DNA of 64,000 bases from Methanolinea sp. (GTDB taxonomy: Archaea; Halobacteriota; Methanomicrobia; Methanomicrobiales; Methanospirillaceae): contig JASFYI010000003.1 in NCBI GenBank assembly GCA_030055515.1, positions 1-64,000 of the forward strand, given 5' to 3'. Within the stretch, counting starts at the first letter, position 1, and the number at the start of each line of letters is the position of its first letter. Positions 63,362 to 64,000 of the stretch are shown here, piece by piece. The notes under the pieces were generated by a model. It searched no databases. It had not been told where the DNA came from and was given only the letters and a program-made list of their open reading frames with translations. A program made the position numbers and the translations under genes.

Positions 63362-64000
63362 ATGGCATCACTTTCTGCACGCGCAGCCCCTTTTCTTCTC
63401 GTGGGTGCACTCGCGGTGGTCGCACTCGCCGGCCATGGAACCGCGATGATCGGGGGAGGGACAGGGTACTTCGAGATCACCTCTGTCCCCTCCGGGGCGA
63501 GCGTGTTCTTCGACGATACGTACAGGGGGACGACACCCGTCACCATCCCGGTCTCGACGACGGGGAATCCCACCCACACCATCCGCGTCACGAAGACAGG
63601 GTACATGGAGTGGACCACGGTCCACGAGGGTAACCCGTTCGAGGGCGAGACGATCCACATCAGCGCGACACTTATGCCCATGCCGGGCGGCGCGAAAGGT
63701 TACTACAGGATCACCTCGAGCCCCTCGGGCGCAGCGGTCTACTTCGACGACACCTACAGGGGGACGACGCCCGTCACCGTGGAGGTTTCCACCACGGGGA
63801 CACCCGGCCACACCGTGAGGCTCGTCCTCTCCGGGTACCAGGAGTGGACGAGCTACCAGCCCGGGAACCCGGGGGAGGGCGAGACCATCGCCGTGAACGC
63901 GTACCTCCAGCCGCTCCAGAGCTACGGCAGCATCACGGTCACCTCGTCGCCGTCCGGTGCGACGGCCGTCCTCGACGGTGCGCAGTCGATGGTGACACCC
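63362..64000 (+). CDS. Secreted PEGA-repeat protein (3' end outside window)
   Basis: 213 codons are visible and the frame is still open at the right edge. A signal peptide (APFLLVGALAVVALAG) is followed by PEGA domains: GYFEITSVPSGASVFFDDTY, then a second near-copy YYRITSSPSGAAVYFDDTY, and the start of a third SITVTSSPSGATAVLDG. Each ends with a GYMEWT or GYQEWT step. PEGA modules are surface beta domains common in methanogens, of unknown ligand. Confidence 0.85.
   Translation, partial: MASLSARAAPFLLVGALAVVALAGHGTAMIGGGTGYFEITSVPSGASVFFDDTYRGTTPVTIPVSTTGNPTHTIRVTKTGYMEWTTVHEGNPFEGETIHISATLMPMPGGAKGYYRITSSPSGAAVYFDDTYRGTTPVTVEVSTTGTPGHTVRLVLSGYQEWTSYQPGNPGEGETIAVNAYLQPLQSYGSITVTSSPSGATAVLDGAQSMVTP

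Overview
This window is chromosomal DNA from a GC-rich methanogenic archaeon, most likely of the order Methanomicrobiales. The evidence is gene content: an F420-type formate dehydrogenase pair (fdhA end, fdhB), sn-glycerol-1-phosphate dehydrogenase and a geranylgeranyl reductase with its ferredoxin (archaeal ether lipids), a YcaO-TfuA pair (the McrA thioglycine pair of methanogens), archaeal primase, GINS, L44e, S27e, aIF2-alpha, Nop10 and Elp3, plus typical methanogen families (DUF2769, UPF0179, UPF0058, DUF63). Many genes have a TATA-like box 25-30 bp before the start codon and no Shine-Dalgarno site (leaderless style). Others are coupled by ATGA or GTGA overlaps.

Layout. 1-3.8 kb: fdhA end, fdhB, an S-layer-type surface protein and a thioredoxin. 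4.0-7.7 kb: phosphate uptake (PstS, a natural PstC-PstA fusion, PhoU) with no pstB in place. 7.9-11.6 kb: a tightly overlapping four-gene amidoligase operon (RLAN domain, RimK-like ATP-grasp, Cys-cluster protein, GCS2 ligase) that looks like a small-molecule or peptide biosynthesis system. 11.6-14.8 kb: an AT-richer accessory island with a repeated GTTGCAGGG motif, a 26-bp palindrome, a decayed IS5-type transposase, an intact DDE insertion sequence, a duplicated fragment of its right end, and a zinc-ribbon transposase remnant cut by that fragment. 14.8-24.3 kb: a type IV pilin with a composition break, a potassium channel, a DEAD-box helicase, a sensor protein ending in a diadenylate cyclase domain, a histidine kinase, ThiD, a TPR protein and a zinc-ribbon protein.

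24.4-29.7 kb: ProRS, SpoIIM-like and DUF63 membrane proteins, lipid gene egsA, UPF0179 and an ADP-ribosylglycohydrolase. 29.7-36.7 kb: a dense information-processing cluster (elp3, priS, gins51, rpl44e, rps27e, aIF2-alpha, nop10, PAC2, EndoQ-like). 36.7-42.8 kb: ferredoxin-geranylgeranyl reductase, TrkA, RNase HII, a site-2 protease, YcaO-TfuA. 42.8-47.9 kb: response regulator with roadblock protein, tRNA-Pro(GGG), DUF89, Yip1, NfeD-SPFH. 48.1-53.1 kb: minus-strand nuclease and radical SAM genes. 53.3-63.2 kb: ThiC, Lsm, FBP aldolase/phosphatase, Hsp20 with Cdc48, SerRS, 5-formyl-THF cyclo-ligase, an EamA transporter and tRNA-Gln(TTG). A PEGA-repeat secreted protein runs off the right edge.

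Most of the window is housekeeping sequence. The best candidates for little-described biology are the amidoligase operon, the receiver-PAS-PAS-diadenylate cyclase protein, and the repeat array and palindrome beside the insertion-sequence graveyard. All functional calls come from reading translated sequence by eye. No database search was run.
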